Under the pieces are notes generated by a model that saw only the letters and a program-made list of their open reading frames with translations, ran no database searches and was not told the origin of the DNA. Positions 16,295 through 24,636 of a stretch of DNA of 46,818 nucleotides are shown here, piece by piece; within the stretch, counting starts at the first letter, position 1, and each line of letters opens with the position of its first letter. Origin of the DNA: an uncultured Candidatus Saccharibacteria bacterium (GTDB lineage Bacteria > Patescibacteriota > Saccharimonadia > Saccharimonadales > Saccharimonadaceae); assembly GCA_938036625.1 (NCBI GenBank), contig CALHQH010000039.1:1-46818 (forward strand). The letters run 5' to 3'. Both the position numbers and the translations under genes were made by a program.

Positions 16295-16338
16295 ATAACG
16301 TTATAATCTATCGTAGAAGGTGGTTGCGCTACTGTCAA
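16295..16338 (-). promoter_or_regulatory. minus-strand promoter TTGACA-17-TACGAT with downstream palindrome
   Basis: On the minus strand TTGACA (16333-16338) is 17 nt from TACGAT (16310-16315). Just downstream, ATAACGTTAT (16295-16304) is a perfect palindrome in the leader and could bind a regulator. A leadered message with AAAGGA results. Confidence 0.55.
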
Positions 16339-16376
16339 GGTTATATATTGTTCATCTTTCGCTTTCCTCTTCTCTA

Positions 16377-16385
16377 TGCTATAAT
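16377..16385 (+). promoter_or_regulatory. extended -10 promoter TGCTATAAT of the ABC exporter operon
   Basis: TGC immediately precedes TATAAT (16380-16385). No convincing -35 is seen, as expected for an extended -10 promoter. The leader to ATG 16492 is about 100 nt and unusually long for this window; it contains GC-rich complementary stretches (AGCCCAAC with GTTGGCT around 16386-16412). Confidence 0.55.
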
Positions 16386-16491
16386 CCAGCCCAACGGATG
16401 GTTGGTTGGCTTATAACAATATGATGCCCTGGGAGTGATTCAAGCAGAGGCCCGTTTGGGTGTGGGGCTCGTAGCATAAGAAAGGAGTTGT

Positions 16492-17256
16492 ATGACTCAA
16501 ACCAAACCAATCATAACGGTGGATGGCTTGACCAAAGCCTATGCCGGCACGCCAGTGGTGGATGGGATATCCTTCACGGTTAAGGCGGGCGAGATTTTTG
16601 GCTTGCTGGGGCCCAACGGCGCTGGTAAGACAACGACGCTAGAGATGCTCGAGGCACTGCGATCGATTGACGCTGGCCGGGCCACCATTGACGGCATTGA
16701 TGTCGCCAAGCAGCCCAAGCAGATTAAGCAGATTATCGGCATCCAGCTGCAGTCGACCACCTTTTACGATAAGCTGACCCTGCGCGAGCAGCTGCGTATG
16801 TTTGCCAGCCTCTACGGCCGGCGGGTTGATACCGATGCTTTGCTGGCCAAGGTGCAGCTTGGCGCCAAAGCCGGTAGCTATGTGGAGCAGCTGAGTGGTG
16901 GGCAAAAGCAGCGCTTTGCGATTGCTGCGACGCTTGTGAACCAGCCCAAGGTGCTGTTTTTGGATGAGCCAACGACGGGCCTGGACCCGCAAGCGCGGCG
17001 CAACCTGTGGGAGCTGATCAAGACGATTCGCGATGAAGGCATTACCATTGTGCTGACTACCCACTATATGGATGAGGCCGAGCTGCTGTGCGACCGCCTG
17101 GCGATTATGGATGCGGGCAAAATCATCACCATTGATACGCCGCAGCACCTCATCGAGCAGCTGCTGGCGCGTGGCTTTACCAAGCAGCAAACGGTCGAGC
17201 CCGCCAACCTGGAGGACGTATTTATTGATTTAACCGGCAAGGCCATTCGGGAGTAG
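16492..17256 (+). CDS. ABC-2-type exporter ATP-binding subunit, 254 aa
   Basis: All nucleotide-binding motifs are intact: Walker A GPNGAGKTT, Q-loop in GIQLQSTTF, signature LSGGQKQR, Walker B VLFLDEPTTGLDP and switch His in TTHYMDEAE. The layout fits the DrrA/CcmA-like group that pairs with ABC-2 permeases to export drugs, lipids or polysaccharides. AAAGGAG precedes the ATG. The permease gene begins directly after the stop codon, so the two form a transporter. The substrate cannot be told from sequence. Confidence 0.93.
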   Translation: MTQTKPIITVDGLTKAYAGTPVVDGISFTVKAGEIFGLLGPNGAGKTTTLEMLEALRSIDAGRATIDGIDVAKQPKQIKQIIGIQLQSTTFYDKLTLREQLRMFASLYGRRVDTDALLAKVQLGAKAGSYVEQLSGGQKQRFAIAATLVNQPKVLFLDEPTTGLDPQARRNLWELIKTIRDEGITIVLTTHYMDEAELLCDRLAIMDAGKIITIDTPQHLIEQLLARGFTKQQTVEPANLEDVFIDLTGKAIRE

Positions 17257-18462
17257 ATGATGCGAGTCAAGTCATATTGGATTGGGGTATATGGGCAGGT
17301 GCGCGCCCTACAAAAGCGCTTTATGCGCGATGGTACGTCGCTGTTTTTTACCTTTTTGTTCCCGCTGATATTCCTGCTAGTGTTTGGTGCGATTTTTAAT
17401 AACCAAACCACCAGCTTTGATGTAGCGATCATCAACCACTCACAGAGCGAATTTGCCAAGCAGTTTGTGGAGCAAGCCAAGGCAAACAAAGATACGACGC
17501 TCAAAGTAAAGGACGTCAAGGATATGCAGGAGGCGCGTGAGAAGCTGAAGCACTCGGAGCTCAGTGGCATCATTGAGCTGCCAGCTGATTTTGGCGAAGC
17601 GAAGCCAGCCCAAGCGGGCGCCCCTGGCCAGGGCAGCAGCCAGGGTCAGCAGTCTGACACCCCTCGGCTCGGGCAGGGCAGCGCCGCTGGCCAAACCCAC
17701 GCGCGCCCAAGCGGCACCTTGCGTGTGCTCTACGCCAAGGGCTCGGAGCAGTCTGGCAATACGCTGACGGCTATTATGGGGCAGATTATTGATGGTATTA
17801 ATAAGGGTATGGGCCAACCCGAGCCGCCGCTAAAGGTGGCGGGCCAGGCCGTGGGTGATGAGCAGCTCAAGACCTTCGACTACACCTTTACCGGCCTACT
17901 GGCCTTTAGCTTGCTGAGTATGGGGATCTTTGGCCTGGCCAACCAAATGCCAACGGAGAAGCAAAAGGGCTCCTACCGGCGCCTGCGGGCATCGCCCTTT
18001 ACGGCCGGACAGCTGATCTTGGCAATGGGTATCCACTACACGATTGTCTCGCTACTGAGTGCCGCCATGATGCTAGTGGTGGGGATGAGTGTCTTCCACT
18101 TCAACATGCGTGGTGACTGGCTGCTGGCTGTGCCGTTTCTTACTCTGTCCGCGCTACTGATGGTGGGCTTTGGCCTCTTGATTGGCGGCTGGGCCAAGAA
18201 CGAGAACCAGTCGGCGCCGCTGGGCAATCTGGTAGCCTTCCCAATGATGTTCCTTTCTGGCACCTTTTTCCCGTCCTTTATGTTCCCGGAGTGGCTGCGC
18301 ACGCTGAGCCAGTTCATCCCCATGACGCCTGTGACCGATGGCCTGCGCCTGATTATGACCGAGCACGCCAGCCTAGGCGAGGTGTTGCCATACGCTGGCG
18401 CTGTTGGCCTATGGATGCTGGTGGTGTACATAGCGGCGATCAAGCTATTCCGGTGGGAATAA
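17257..18462 (+). CDS. ABC-2-type permease, 401 aa
   Basis: One N-terminal helix (LFFTFLFPLIFLLVFGAIF, about residues 30-48), a large extracellular domain (50-210) and five C-terminal helices match ABC-2 permeases. The sequence NQMPTEKQKGSYRRLRASPF and the later FPMMFLSGTFFPSFMFPEWL are typical of the family. The extracellular domain contains a Gly/Gln/Ser/Pro-rich insert (about 112-145, GAPGQGSSQGQQSDTP) that looks disordered and is unusual. Adjacent ATG codons at 17257 and 17260 are both possible starts. With the preceding ATPase it would form a half-transporter dimer exporting an unknown compound. Confidence 0.9.
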   Translation: MMRVKSYWIGVYGQVRALQKRFMRDGTSLFFTFLFPLIFLLVFGAIFNNQTTSFDVAIINHSQSEFAKQFVEQAKANKDTTLKVKDVKDMQEAREKLKHSELSGIIELPADFGEAKPAQAGAPGQGSSQGQQSDTPRLGQGSAAGQTHARPSGTLRVLYAKGSEQSGNTLTAIMGQIIDGINKGMGQPEPPLKVAGQAVGDEQLKTFDYTFTGLLAFSLLSMGIFGLANQMPTEKQKGSYRRLRASPFTAGQLILAMGIHYTIVSLLSAAMMLVVGMSVFHFNMRGDWLLAVPFLTLSALLMVGFGLLIGGWAKNENQSAPLGNLVAFPMMFLSGTFFPSFMFPEWLRTLSQFIPMTPVTDGLRLIMTEHASLGEVLPYAGAVGLWMLVVYIAAIKLFRWE

Positions 18463-18487
18463 CGAAATAACTAATACAGGAGGGGAG

Positions 18488-19075
18488 ATGCGCAGAAGCA
18501 CGCAGGCGATAATAACAGGGGTGGTTATTGTTATAACTATCAGCCTGGTTGGCGCGGCGTGGTATCTTCAGCAGCATCGCCCCCAGCCTACAAGGCAGAC
18601 AGACGCTGCAAGGTTTCAGGCAGAGTATCCACGGGTTGCGGCGGATAACCGCTTTGTCTATGCACGTGATGTTGCTGTGCTGGATGTACTAGAGCATGGC
18701 ACAGGCGTGGTGTTTCTCGGCTACCCGCAGTGCCCGTGGTGTCAGCGGTTGAGTGAGTATGTCGACCAAGCCGCTCGTGCTGAGGGTGTTGATATGGTCC
18801 ACTATCTCAACATTCGTCAGGCACGCGCTAGCAAGAACGAGACATACCAAAAGCTGGTGGCGCGTCTTGCGCCTTACCTCAGTAAGGATGAGAGCGGCCA
18901 ACCGCGGATTTTTGTGCCTGATGTGACGATCGTAAAGCGCGGGTCAATTGTGTGGCGCTACAAAGAAGAGTCAACTGGTGATAGCACTATCACTCCCGAT
19001 CGCTACTGGACTGCAGAGCGGGCTCAGCGGGCCGTTACGCAGCTGCGGCATGCGATGCGGACAATGAAGCACTAG
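18488..19075 (+). CDS. membrane-anchored thioredoxin-like protein, 195 aa
   Basis: A membrane helix (AIITGVVIVITISLVGAAWYL, about residues 7-27) leads to a thioredoxin-fold domain. VVFLGYPQCPWCQRL has the CPWC pair (Cys82, Cys85), and IFVPDVTIVKRG supplies the cis-proline strand. The closest known type I can name is the bacteriocin-transport accessory/thioredoxin-like group; the partner is unknown. It starts 25 nt after the ABC permease with AGGAGGGGAG before the ATG, so it is probably in the same operon and may maintain disulfides in an exported product. Confidence 0.8.
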   Translation: MRRSTQAIITGVVIVITISLVGAAWYLQQHRPQPTRQTDAARFQAEYPRVAADNRFVYARDVAVLDVLEHGTGVVFLGYPQCPWCQRLSEYVDQAARAEGVDMVHYLNIRQARASKNETYQKLVARLAPYLSKDESGQPRIFVPDVTIVKRGSIVWRYKEESTGDSTITPDRYWTAERAQRAVTQLRHAMRTMKH

Positions 19076-19136
19076 ATGAGAGCAATGAGCGCAGATAACA
19101 AAGCAGAAATACTGCCACTATGACAGAGGAGATAAT

Positions 19137-19445
19137 ATGACGTATCAATTCATTCAAGATGCATACCAAGCGCGGCGCGGTGGGTCGTCGCGGGTGCTTG
19201 ATGTGTGCTGCGAAGGCTGCACTAAGCACGTGACGTTTTACCAAAAGGATGGCCCAGGTTCGCTGCGGCGCATGTATGTCGACCGTTTTATCGATATAAT
19301 CCCAACTGGTGATGAGCTGCACTGCCCGCACTGCCAGCGCGTCCTTGGTATTCTCATCACGTATGCCAAGGAAAATCGCCTGGCCTATCGGCTTTTTGTC
19401 GATGCGGTGACGAAGCGGATTGTGCCGCGTCGGCAGGTAGGGTGA
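19137..19445 (+). CDS. small zinc-ribbon-like protein, 102 aa
   Basis: Two Cys pairs, VCCEGC at about residues 23-28 and LHCPHC at about 61-66, are spaced as in a zinc ribbon. The chain between them and after it is basic and soluble. No family is recognised. GAGGAGATAAT precedes the ATG. It may be co-transcribed with the thioredoxin-like gene 60 nt upstream, or stand alone. A nucleic-acid-binding or structural zinc role is inference. Confidence 0.6.
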   Translation: MTYQFIQDAYQARRGGSSRVLDVCCEGCTKHVTFYQKDGPGSLRRMYVDRFIDIIPTGDELHCPHCQRVLGILITYAKENRLAYRLFVDAVTKRIVPRRQVG

Positions 19446-19463
19446 TATAACTCCTACGCCCAG

Positions 19464-19514
19464 TTGTTGGCTAGTTTGTATACTTGCTACAATATAAAAA
19501 GAATTGCAAACTAG
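19464..19514 (+). promoter_or_regulatory. promoter flanked by an 8-bp inverted repeat
   Basis: TTGTTG (19464-19469), an 18-nt spacer and TACAAT (19488-19493) preceded by TGC make an extended -10 promoter. CTAGTTTG (19471-19478) and CAAACTAG (19507-19514) are perfect inverted arms around the -10. They could be an operator with widely spaced half sites or a leader hairpin. Confidence 0.45.
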
Positions 19515-19529
19515 AAAAAGGGGCATTCT

Positions 19530-20042
19530 ATGAGCGACTATACACCAGATTTTCGTGCTTACCCGACTGACCAGGCAATTGATATTATTCGAGCGATTGC
19601 TGAGCATCGATGGCCCATGACCGTCGAAGAGGCTTTCTCGCTGCGAGACCAGTTCGGCTGGACGCCCGCTCCCGACGATGGAAGATTTTTCGTTACTCCC
19701 GTCAGCAACGGAGAAGAAGACGGGGCAATAAGAATTGACCGAGAGAACAGAATTTGCATATCGGGAATCCGGTTCAAATTAACTTCTCAGCTTCCTAAAG
19801 ATGCAGATCCTAACATTCAGTCAGAAATGCGGTCAGTATATTCGAGGTACGTCGAAGCTCTCACCAGGCAATACGGCACAGGCGAAGCCAGATCCAGCAG
19901 TGACGTAGACGGTGTTTTGTGGCACCTACCATCACGCGCGAGCGTCGACATCGGGGTCACTCATCGATCTATTTCTGTTGCCATTGAATCGCCAGCGATG
20001 ACTGATCTTACTGAAGCTGAAGAGAAATATTTCGCTCAGTAA
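19530..20042 (+). CDS. hypothetical protein, resembles actinobacterial DUF6301 proteins, 170 aa
   Basis: The sequence opens with YPTDQAIDIIRAIAEHRWPMTVEEAFSLRDQFGW and later has VDGVLWHLPSRASVDIGVTHRSISVAIESP. From memory this layout (short helical start, Gly-Trp turn, beta-rich body, WxLP and SVxIxV strands) recalls DUF6301 proteins of Actinobacteria; this is a weak assignment. No membrane segment is present. Such small proteins often sit among toxin-immunity genes, but no toxin is adjacent. If the match holds, transfer from an actinobacterial host cell is likely. Confidence 0.5.
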   Translation: MSDYTPDFRAYPTDQAIDIIRAIAEHRWPMTVEEAFSLRDQFGWTPAPDDGRFFVTPVSNGEEDGAIRIDRENRICISGIRFKLTSQLPKDADPNIQSEMRSVYSRYVEALTRQYGTGEARSSSDVDGVLWHLPSRASVDIGVTHRSISVAIESPAMTDLTEAEEKYFAQ

Positions 20043-20108
20043 ACAACCCCAAACTACATAACATCGAGAGCGTCGAGCACTGTCTGTGAAATAATCATTC
20101 TCTACTGT

Positions 20109-21776
20109 CTAATCATCCGCATGCTTGGTGGTGAGGGTGCGCTGGGGCAGGAAGAGGGCAACAAGGAAGCTCGTGGTCATAAGCGCGGCGCTGATGATGA
20201 AAATCTGGTGCAAGGAGTCGCTAAAGGCGTTGAGAATGCGCCTCGTGTAGTCGTCTTGCTGCTGGCTTAGCTGCTGCTGAGCACGCGCGCGAGCTGGAGC
20301 AGGTAGCTGGGCCATGCCTTTGGCTGCACCCTGGCTGATGGCGTCGCGCTGGCTGTTGATGCGCAGCAGAGTATCGGCATTGAGCTCGCCATCGAGCTGC
20401 CGAGCGGCTTGTGGCGCGCGGCGCAGCGTCTGGATGTAGGGAATCTGATTGACATCGCCAAGGCTGTGCAAAATGCCACTAGTGAGCACGCCCGCAAAGA
20501 TAGCCGTCCCCACCGTCGAGCCAAGCCCGCGAAAGAGCTGCACACTCGAGGTAGCAGCGCCAAGATCCTGCTGGCGGAATTCATTTTGCACGGCGAGAGT
20601 AAGAATAGGCATACACATCCCCATACCAAAGCCAGCGAGTGCCATGATGATCGCCTCGTGCCAGTAGGGTGAGGTAGGCTGGAGCGTGATAAGCGAGAGA
20701 ATGCTTGCTGCGGTGATGGCGCAGCCGATGACGATATAGCGCTTGTATACACCCGTCCGGCTAATGAGCTGGCCCACGCCAATAGAGCTGAGCATCATCC
20801 CGCCCACCATTGGCAAGAGCATCAGGCCAGCCTGCGAGGCAGTCGCACCAAAGACTTGCTGATTAAACTGCGTGAGGTAGAGGATCGCCCCCAGAAAGGC
20901 GGCACCAAAGAGCAAGCTAATGAGCATAATCAGGCGGTAGGTGGGGTTGCGGAAGAAGCGGAGAGGGAGGATGGGCTGGGCGGCTTTGCGCTCAAGCCAG
21001 AGGAAGATACCACCTGCAAGGGCGGCAATAGTCAGCAGTACGCCCTTGATGAGAGTAAGACTCATGCCACGGTCGATGACGCTCTTAAAGACCATCTCCG
21101 TATTGTCTACTGCCAAGACAAGTGCCGCGAGGGCAATGGTGATGAAAAGAGCGCCGAGGTAGTCTGGCTTGTGCTTTCTGTCGTGCTTGATTTGTGGGCA
21201 ATAGCGGATGATGAGAGCGGTGGCGATGATGCCAATTGGCACATTGATAAAGAACGTCCAGCGCCAGTTGGTTGTGGCGCCAAAGATAGTCGCACCATCG
21301 GTCAGCCAGCCACCAAGCAATGGCCCCGCTACCGAGCTCATACCAAAGGTCGCACCGATGAGCCCTTGCCAGCGGCCACGCTCCTTGGGAGTGAAGAGGT
21401 CACCCACAATTGTAAAGGCGTTGGCAGTGATAATCCCGCCACCAATCCCTTGCAGCGCACGCCACGCAATAAGCCATTCCACGGTTGGTGCGACACCGCT
21501 GAGTAAGGAGCCAATGGTAAAGACCGCTACTCCACTCAGCAAAAGCGGCTTGCGGCCATACATGTCGCTTAGCTTACCTGCTAGCGGTACCGTTACAGTG
21601 GTGGTGAGCATATAGGCAGTAACGATAAAGCCAAGAGAGGAGAAGCTATTGAATTCCTTGACGATTGCGCCCAGTGCTGTCGCCACGATGGTTTGGTCGA
21701 GCGCCACGAGGAAGAGGGCACTCATCACGGCAAGCATGACGATGAGTTTGTGGCGTTGGGGTAGATGATGGAGCAT
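20109..21776 (-). CDS. DHA2/EmrB-QacA-type MFS multidrug exporter, 555 aa
   Basis: Fourteen hydrophobic segments fit the DHA2 group of proton-coupled drug antiporters. Visible signatures are ALDQTIVATALGAI in helix 1 (motif D1), GKLSDMYGRKPLLL (motif A) between helices 2 and 3, WRALQGIGGGIITANAF (motif B region), and GMSSVAGPLLGGWLTD (motif C, which marks exporters). The large loop between helices 13 and 14 (about 450-510) is polar and helical with a Gln-rich stretch. The ATG at 21776 is preceded by AAGGAA. Nothing adjacent identifies the substrate. Its upstream region has AATGATTAATGATTT, short direct copies that might bind a regulator. Confidence 0.93.
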   Translation of the reverse strand: MLHHLPQRHKLIVMLAVMSALFLVALDQTIVATALGAIVKEFNSFSSLGFIVTAYMLTTTVTVPLAGKLSDMYGRKPLLLSGVAVFTIGSLLSGVAPTVEWLIAWRALQGIGGGIITANAFTIVGDLFTPKERGRWQGLIGATFGMSSVAGPLLGGWLTDGATIFGATTNWRWTFFINVPIGIIATALIIRYCPQIKHDRKHKPDYLGALFITIALAALVLAVDNTEMVFKSVIDRGMSLTLIKGVLLTIAALAGGIFLWLERKAAQPILPLRFFRNPTYRLIMLISLLFGAAFLGAILYLTQFNQQVFGATASQAGLMLLPMVGGMMLSSIGVGQLISRTGVYKRYIVIGCAITAASILSLITLQPTSPYWHEAIIMALAGFGMGMCMPILTLAVQNEFRQQDLGAATSSVQLFRGLGSTVGTAIFAGVLTSGILHSLGDVNQIPYIQTLRRAPQAARQLDGELNADTLLRINSQRDAISQGAAKGMAQLPAPARARAQQQLSQQQDDYTRRILNAFSDSLHQIFIISAALMTTSFLVALFLPQRTLTTKHADD

Positions 21777-21940
21777 AGAATTCCTTGGCTTAGTAATTTA
21801 ATGATTAATGATTTGATATTTCCAGTGCGAAACAAGGGTAATGACGAGCCTACGTTTGGTAGAAGCTAGCCGTAGTTGGGTACTGAGAGAACCACTGGCC
21901 AAGTATGCTATGATACGCCGAATAGAACTGTTTGTCAATT

Positions 21941-22408
21941 CTATGCCAAGGAGCTTAGGCACTGCACTGGCTGATTGTGGGCGATGAGCTGCGTCAGATC
22001 AACCTCGGCAAGGAAGCGAGGTAGAATTGGATGCTGCTGTGGGTTAATAAAGCTGCACTCGGCGACTTCCGCTAAGCCGTGCGTTGTAGGGGCGAGGTCA
22101 ATTGACTGGTAGTCTTGCCAGTTGGTGATGTGGAACAAGAATTCAAGCTGTTCGCGTGGCTTGCCAGCTGCTGGCGCTGCGATAGCAAACTGCTGGACGA
22201 AGAGTAGCCGGCCAATCACTGGCTCAACGCCAGTTTCTTCGATCATCTCTCGCCGTAGGCCGTCCATCACGCTCTCACCCAGATCCAGCCCACCGCCCGG
22301 TGTACACCAAAAATCTCGGCCATCGCCAGTGCGCGCTGTCAAGCGCTGGCAAAAGAACTCGCCCCTGTCGTTGATGATAATCCCGCGTACGTTGATGTGT
22401 CTGTGCAT
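21941..22408 (-). CDS. Nudix hydrolase, 155 aa
   Basis: The Nudix box is complete: GGGLDLGESVMDGLRREMIEETGV, with the REx2EEx2G metal-binding core, at about residues 38-61. The family hydrolyses nucleoside diphosphates linked to another group, removing damaged or surplus nucleotides. The substrate cannot be fixed; the N-terminus MHRHINVRGIIINDRGEFF and the C-terminal PTTHGLAEVAECSFIN resemble the MutT/ADP-ribose group in general only. GGAGG lies before the ATG. It lies upstream of the MFS exporter on the same strand, with a 165-nt gap between. Confidence 0.9.
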   Translation of the reverse strand: MHRHINVRGIIINDRGEFFCQRLTARTGDGRDFWCTPGGGLDLGESVMDGLRREMIEETGVEPVIGRLLFVQQFAIAAPAAGKPREQLEFLFHITNWQDYQSIDLAPTTHGLAEVAECSFINPQQHPILPRFLAEVDLTQLIAHNQPVQCLSSLA

Positions 22409-22509
22409 GGTGCCTCCAGTGATTGATATGACTTATGGATGATGTGCTGTATTTATTTTACTCTAAAAATACATATTGGTTGTTTGTGTAGTCTGCTGAC
22501 CTACCTCTC

Positions 22510-22548
22510 TTGATTTTCCCATTAGCACTCGCTATACTAGAGTGCTAG
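22510..22548 (+). promoter_or_regulatory. groESL promoter with CIRCE operator
   Basis: TTAGCACTC (22522-22530), 9 nt and GAGTGCTAG (22540-22548) match the CIRCE element bound by the heat-shock repressor HrcA, with a single mismatch at the last base. The -10 TATACT (22533-22538) lies inside the spacer and TTGATT (22510-22515) is 17 nt upstream, so bound HrcA would cover the promoter. HrcA itself is not in the window. Confidence 0.93.
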
Positions 22549-22609
22549 AAGCGCCTTGATTAATATGGGCGCGGTGATAAGCAGATAAGTATTAAGAAAG
22601 GGGTAACCA

Positions 22610-22876
22610 ATGAGTTCACCAATCAAGCCAATGGCGCATTTCGTCGTGGCGGTTAAGGAGAAAAAGCCAGAGAAGACTGCCAGCGGGATCTTTTTGCCCG
22701 AGTCGGCTCAGGAGAAGTCGGAAGCTGCCAAGGTGATTGCTGTTGGATCGGCAGTAGAAGATGTCGTAGTTGACGCGCGGGTCGTTTACAAGAACTACGC
22801 AGCTACCACCATTAAGCTCGACAAAGAAGAGTATTTGATTATCAAGGACGAGGATATCCTCGCGACAGTAGAATAG
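22610..22876 (+). CDS. groS: co-chaperonin GroES, 88 aa
   Basis: The family layout is clear: start region IKPMAHFVVAVKEKKPEKTASGIFLPESAQEK, which includes the mobile loop, and the strand VIAVGSAVEDVVVDARVVYKNYAATTIKLDKEEYLIIKDEDILATVE. The 88-residue length is slightly short of the usual 94-97. GroES caps the GroEL ring and closes the folding chamber. AAAGGGG precedes the ATG. The groEL gene begins 12 nt after its stop, in the same operon, under the CIRCE-controlled promoter. Confidence 0.95.
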   Translation: MSSPIKPMAHFVVAVKEKKPEKTASGIFLPESAQEKSEAAKVIAVGSAVEDVVVDARVVYKNYAATTIKLDKEEYLIIKDEDILATVE

Positions 22877-22888
22877 GAGAACCAGTCT

Positions 22889-24532
22889 ATGGCAAAAAAA
22901 GTATTTTATGATGAAGATGCGCGCCGCCGAATTTTGGGCGGGGCAGAGATTCTCTACAATGCGGTGAAGACAACGATGGGGCCAAAGGGCCGTAATGTCG
23001 TCATTGGCAAAAGCTACGGTGGCCCAAGCGTCACGCACGATGGTGTAACGGTGGCCAAGGGTATCGACATCGAGGATGTTGATGACGAAACACTCGGCTT
23101 TAAAGTGGGGGCAGAGCTTATTAAGCAAGCCGCCAACAAAATGAACGATGTGGCTGGTGATGGCACGACTACTGTGACGGTTTTGACCTACCACATCCTC
23201 AGTGAGGCGAACAAGCTGATTGCTGCTGGCCACAACCCAATGCTGCTCCGCAAGGGTCTGGAGCGGGCTGCGGCAGAGGTCACAGCCACTTTGAGTGAGC
23301 AGGCAGAAGACATTCGCAATGATGAAACACGCGTCGCAGAGGTGGCAACTATCTCGGCGGGTGATGACGCAATTGGCCGGCTGATTGCTGATGTGATGGA
23401 GAAGATCGGGCCCAATGGTGTGGTGACGGTTGAGGAAGGCCGCGGCCTCGAGCTAGAGAGCGAAGTGGTCGAGGGTTTTACCGTCCAGCGCGGCTTCGTC
23501 AGCCCCTACATGGCGACAGACACCAAGCGGATGGAAGCGGTGTACGACAAGCCAGCCATCGTTATTACCGACAAGAAGATTTCGTCGGCACAGGAGTTTG
23601 TCCCGCTGCTTGAGATGATCGCTCAGAGTGGTAAGAAAGATCTCGTTTTGATTGCTGACGATGTCGATGGCGAAGCGCTTGGCCTGCTTGTGCTTAACCG
23701 CCTCAAGGGTGCTTTTAATACCCTGGCTATTAAAGCGCCGAGCGATAAGGATGTCCTCTACGATATTGCTGCTCTGGTAGGCGCAAAAGTCATTACCGAA
23801 GACACCGGTATGAGCTTTGATACGGTTGGCCCTGATGTGGTCGGTTCGGCTCGCAAGGTGATTGCTACCAAGGATTTGACAACGATCGTCGAAGGGACTG
23901 GTGCGAAGACGGCAGTCGATGCTCGAATTGACCAGATTGCCGTTGAGATCGCCAACAGCACAAGTGACTACACCAAGAACAATCTTGTTAAGCGCCAAGC
24001 TGCCCTGACTGGCCAAGTGGCGGTGATTAAGGTAGGTGGGGCAACCGAGACCGAGATCGAAGAGAAGAAATACCGCGTTGATGATGCGGTGGCTGCCGTC
24101 AAGGCTGCTCTGGCTGAGGGTGTTGTGCCTGGTGGCGGGGTGACACTGGTTAACCTCGCGACAAGCTACACCCACGCTGGTGATGCCGATGCGTCGGTGA
24201 CCGCTGGTGAGGATTTGCTCATCCACGCGCTGGAGCAACCATTCCGCATCCTGCTGACTAACTCTGGCCTCAATGCTGATGAGTGGCTGCCACAGGTGAA
24301 GGCAGCGCAGCCTGGCTTTGGTATTAACGTTAACACACCAGGTGAGCTGATCGATCTCAAAGCAGCTGGCGTGGTTGATCCTGTCCGTGTTACTAAGGAA
24401 GCACTGCAGAATGCTGCCTCCATCGCGGGCACCGCAATGACGATGGGTGCGCTTGTCGTCGACCTGCCTGAGAAGGAAGCGGCAAGCCCAGCTGGCATGC
24501 CTGGCATGGGCGGCGGTATGGGTATGTACTAA
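22889..24532 (+). CDS. groL: chaperonin GroEL, 547 aa
   Basis: Family motifs are plain: TTMGPKGRNVVIGKSYGGPSVTHDGVTVAKGI, NDVAGDGTTTVTVL (ATP binding and catalytic Asp), VEEGRGLELESEVVEGFTVQRGFVSPYM, and the later GGATETEIEEKKYRVDDAV and EGVVPGGGVTL. The chain ends in the Gly-Met-rich tail (GMPGMGGGMGMY) common to GroEL. Length 547 is standard. It folds newly made proteins inside a double ring with GroES. Terminated by the hairpin at 24555-24583. Confidence 0.97.
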   Translation: MAKKVFYDEDARRRILGGAEILYNAVKTTMGPKGRNVVIGKSYGGPSVTHDGVTVAKGIDIEDVDDETLGFKVGAELIKQAANKMNDVAGDGTTTVTVLTYHILSEANKLIAAGHNPMLLRKGLERAAAEVTATLSEQAEDIRNDETRVAEVATISAGDDAIGRLIADVMEKIGPNGVVTVEEGRGLELESEVVEGFTVQRGFVSPYMATDTKRMEAVYDKPAIVITDKKISSAQEFVPLLEMIAQSGKKDLVLIADDVDGEALGLLVLNRLKGAFNTLAIKAPSDKDVLYDIAALVGAKVITEDTGMSFDTVGPDVVGSARKVIATKDLTTIVEGTGAKTAVDARIDQIAVEIANSTSDYTKNNLVKRQAALTGQVAVIKVGGATETEIEEKKYRVDDAVAAVKAALAEGVVPGGGVTLVNLATSYTHAGDADASVTAGEDLLIHALEQPFRILLTNSGLNADEWLPQVKAAQPGFGINVNTPGELIDLKAAGVVDPVRVTKEALQNAASIAGTAMTMGALVVDLPEKEAASPAGMPGMGGGMGMY

Positions 24533-24554
24533 GCCTCGTCCTGCCTCGTTCTCC

Positions 24555-24583
24555 AAAACCCACCACGGCTGTGGTGGGTTTTT
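24555..24583 (+). terminator. rho-independent terminator after groEL
   Basis: AAACCCACCAC, a 4-nt loop and GTGGTGGGTTT form an 11-bp stem that runs into a T-tract. Confidence 0.92.
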
Positions 24584-24601
24584 AATTCGGGAAAGAATCG
24601 G

Positions 24602-24630
24602 TTGACAGATACCCCCAGGGGGTATACCAT
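24602..24630 (+). promoter_or_regulatory. csoR promoter with G-tract palindromic CsoR operator
   Basis: TTGACA (24602-24607), 17 nt and TACCAT (24625-24630) form the promoter. Between them ATACCCCCAGGGGGTAT (24609-24625) is a perfect palindrome around its central base, matching the type of site bound by CsoR-family repressors. Repressor binding would block the promoter until metal is bound. The ATG of csoR begins 6 nt after the -10, implying leaderless translation. Confidence 0.88.
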
Positions 24631-24636
24631 AGGAGT

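Noticed and set aside
23453..24556. 367-codon minus-strand frame opposite groEL
   Set aside because: It lies fully within the highly conserved groEL gene, has no ribosome site and matches nothing.
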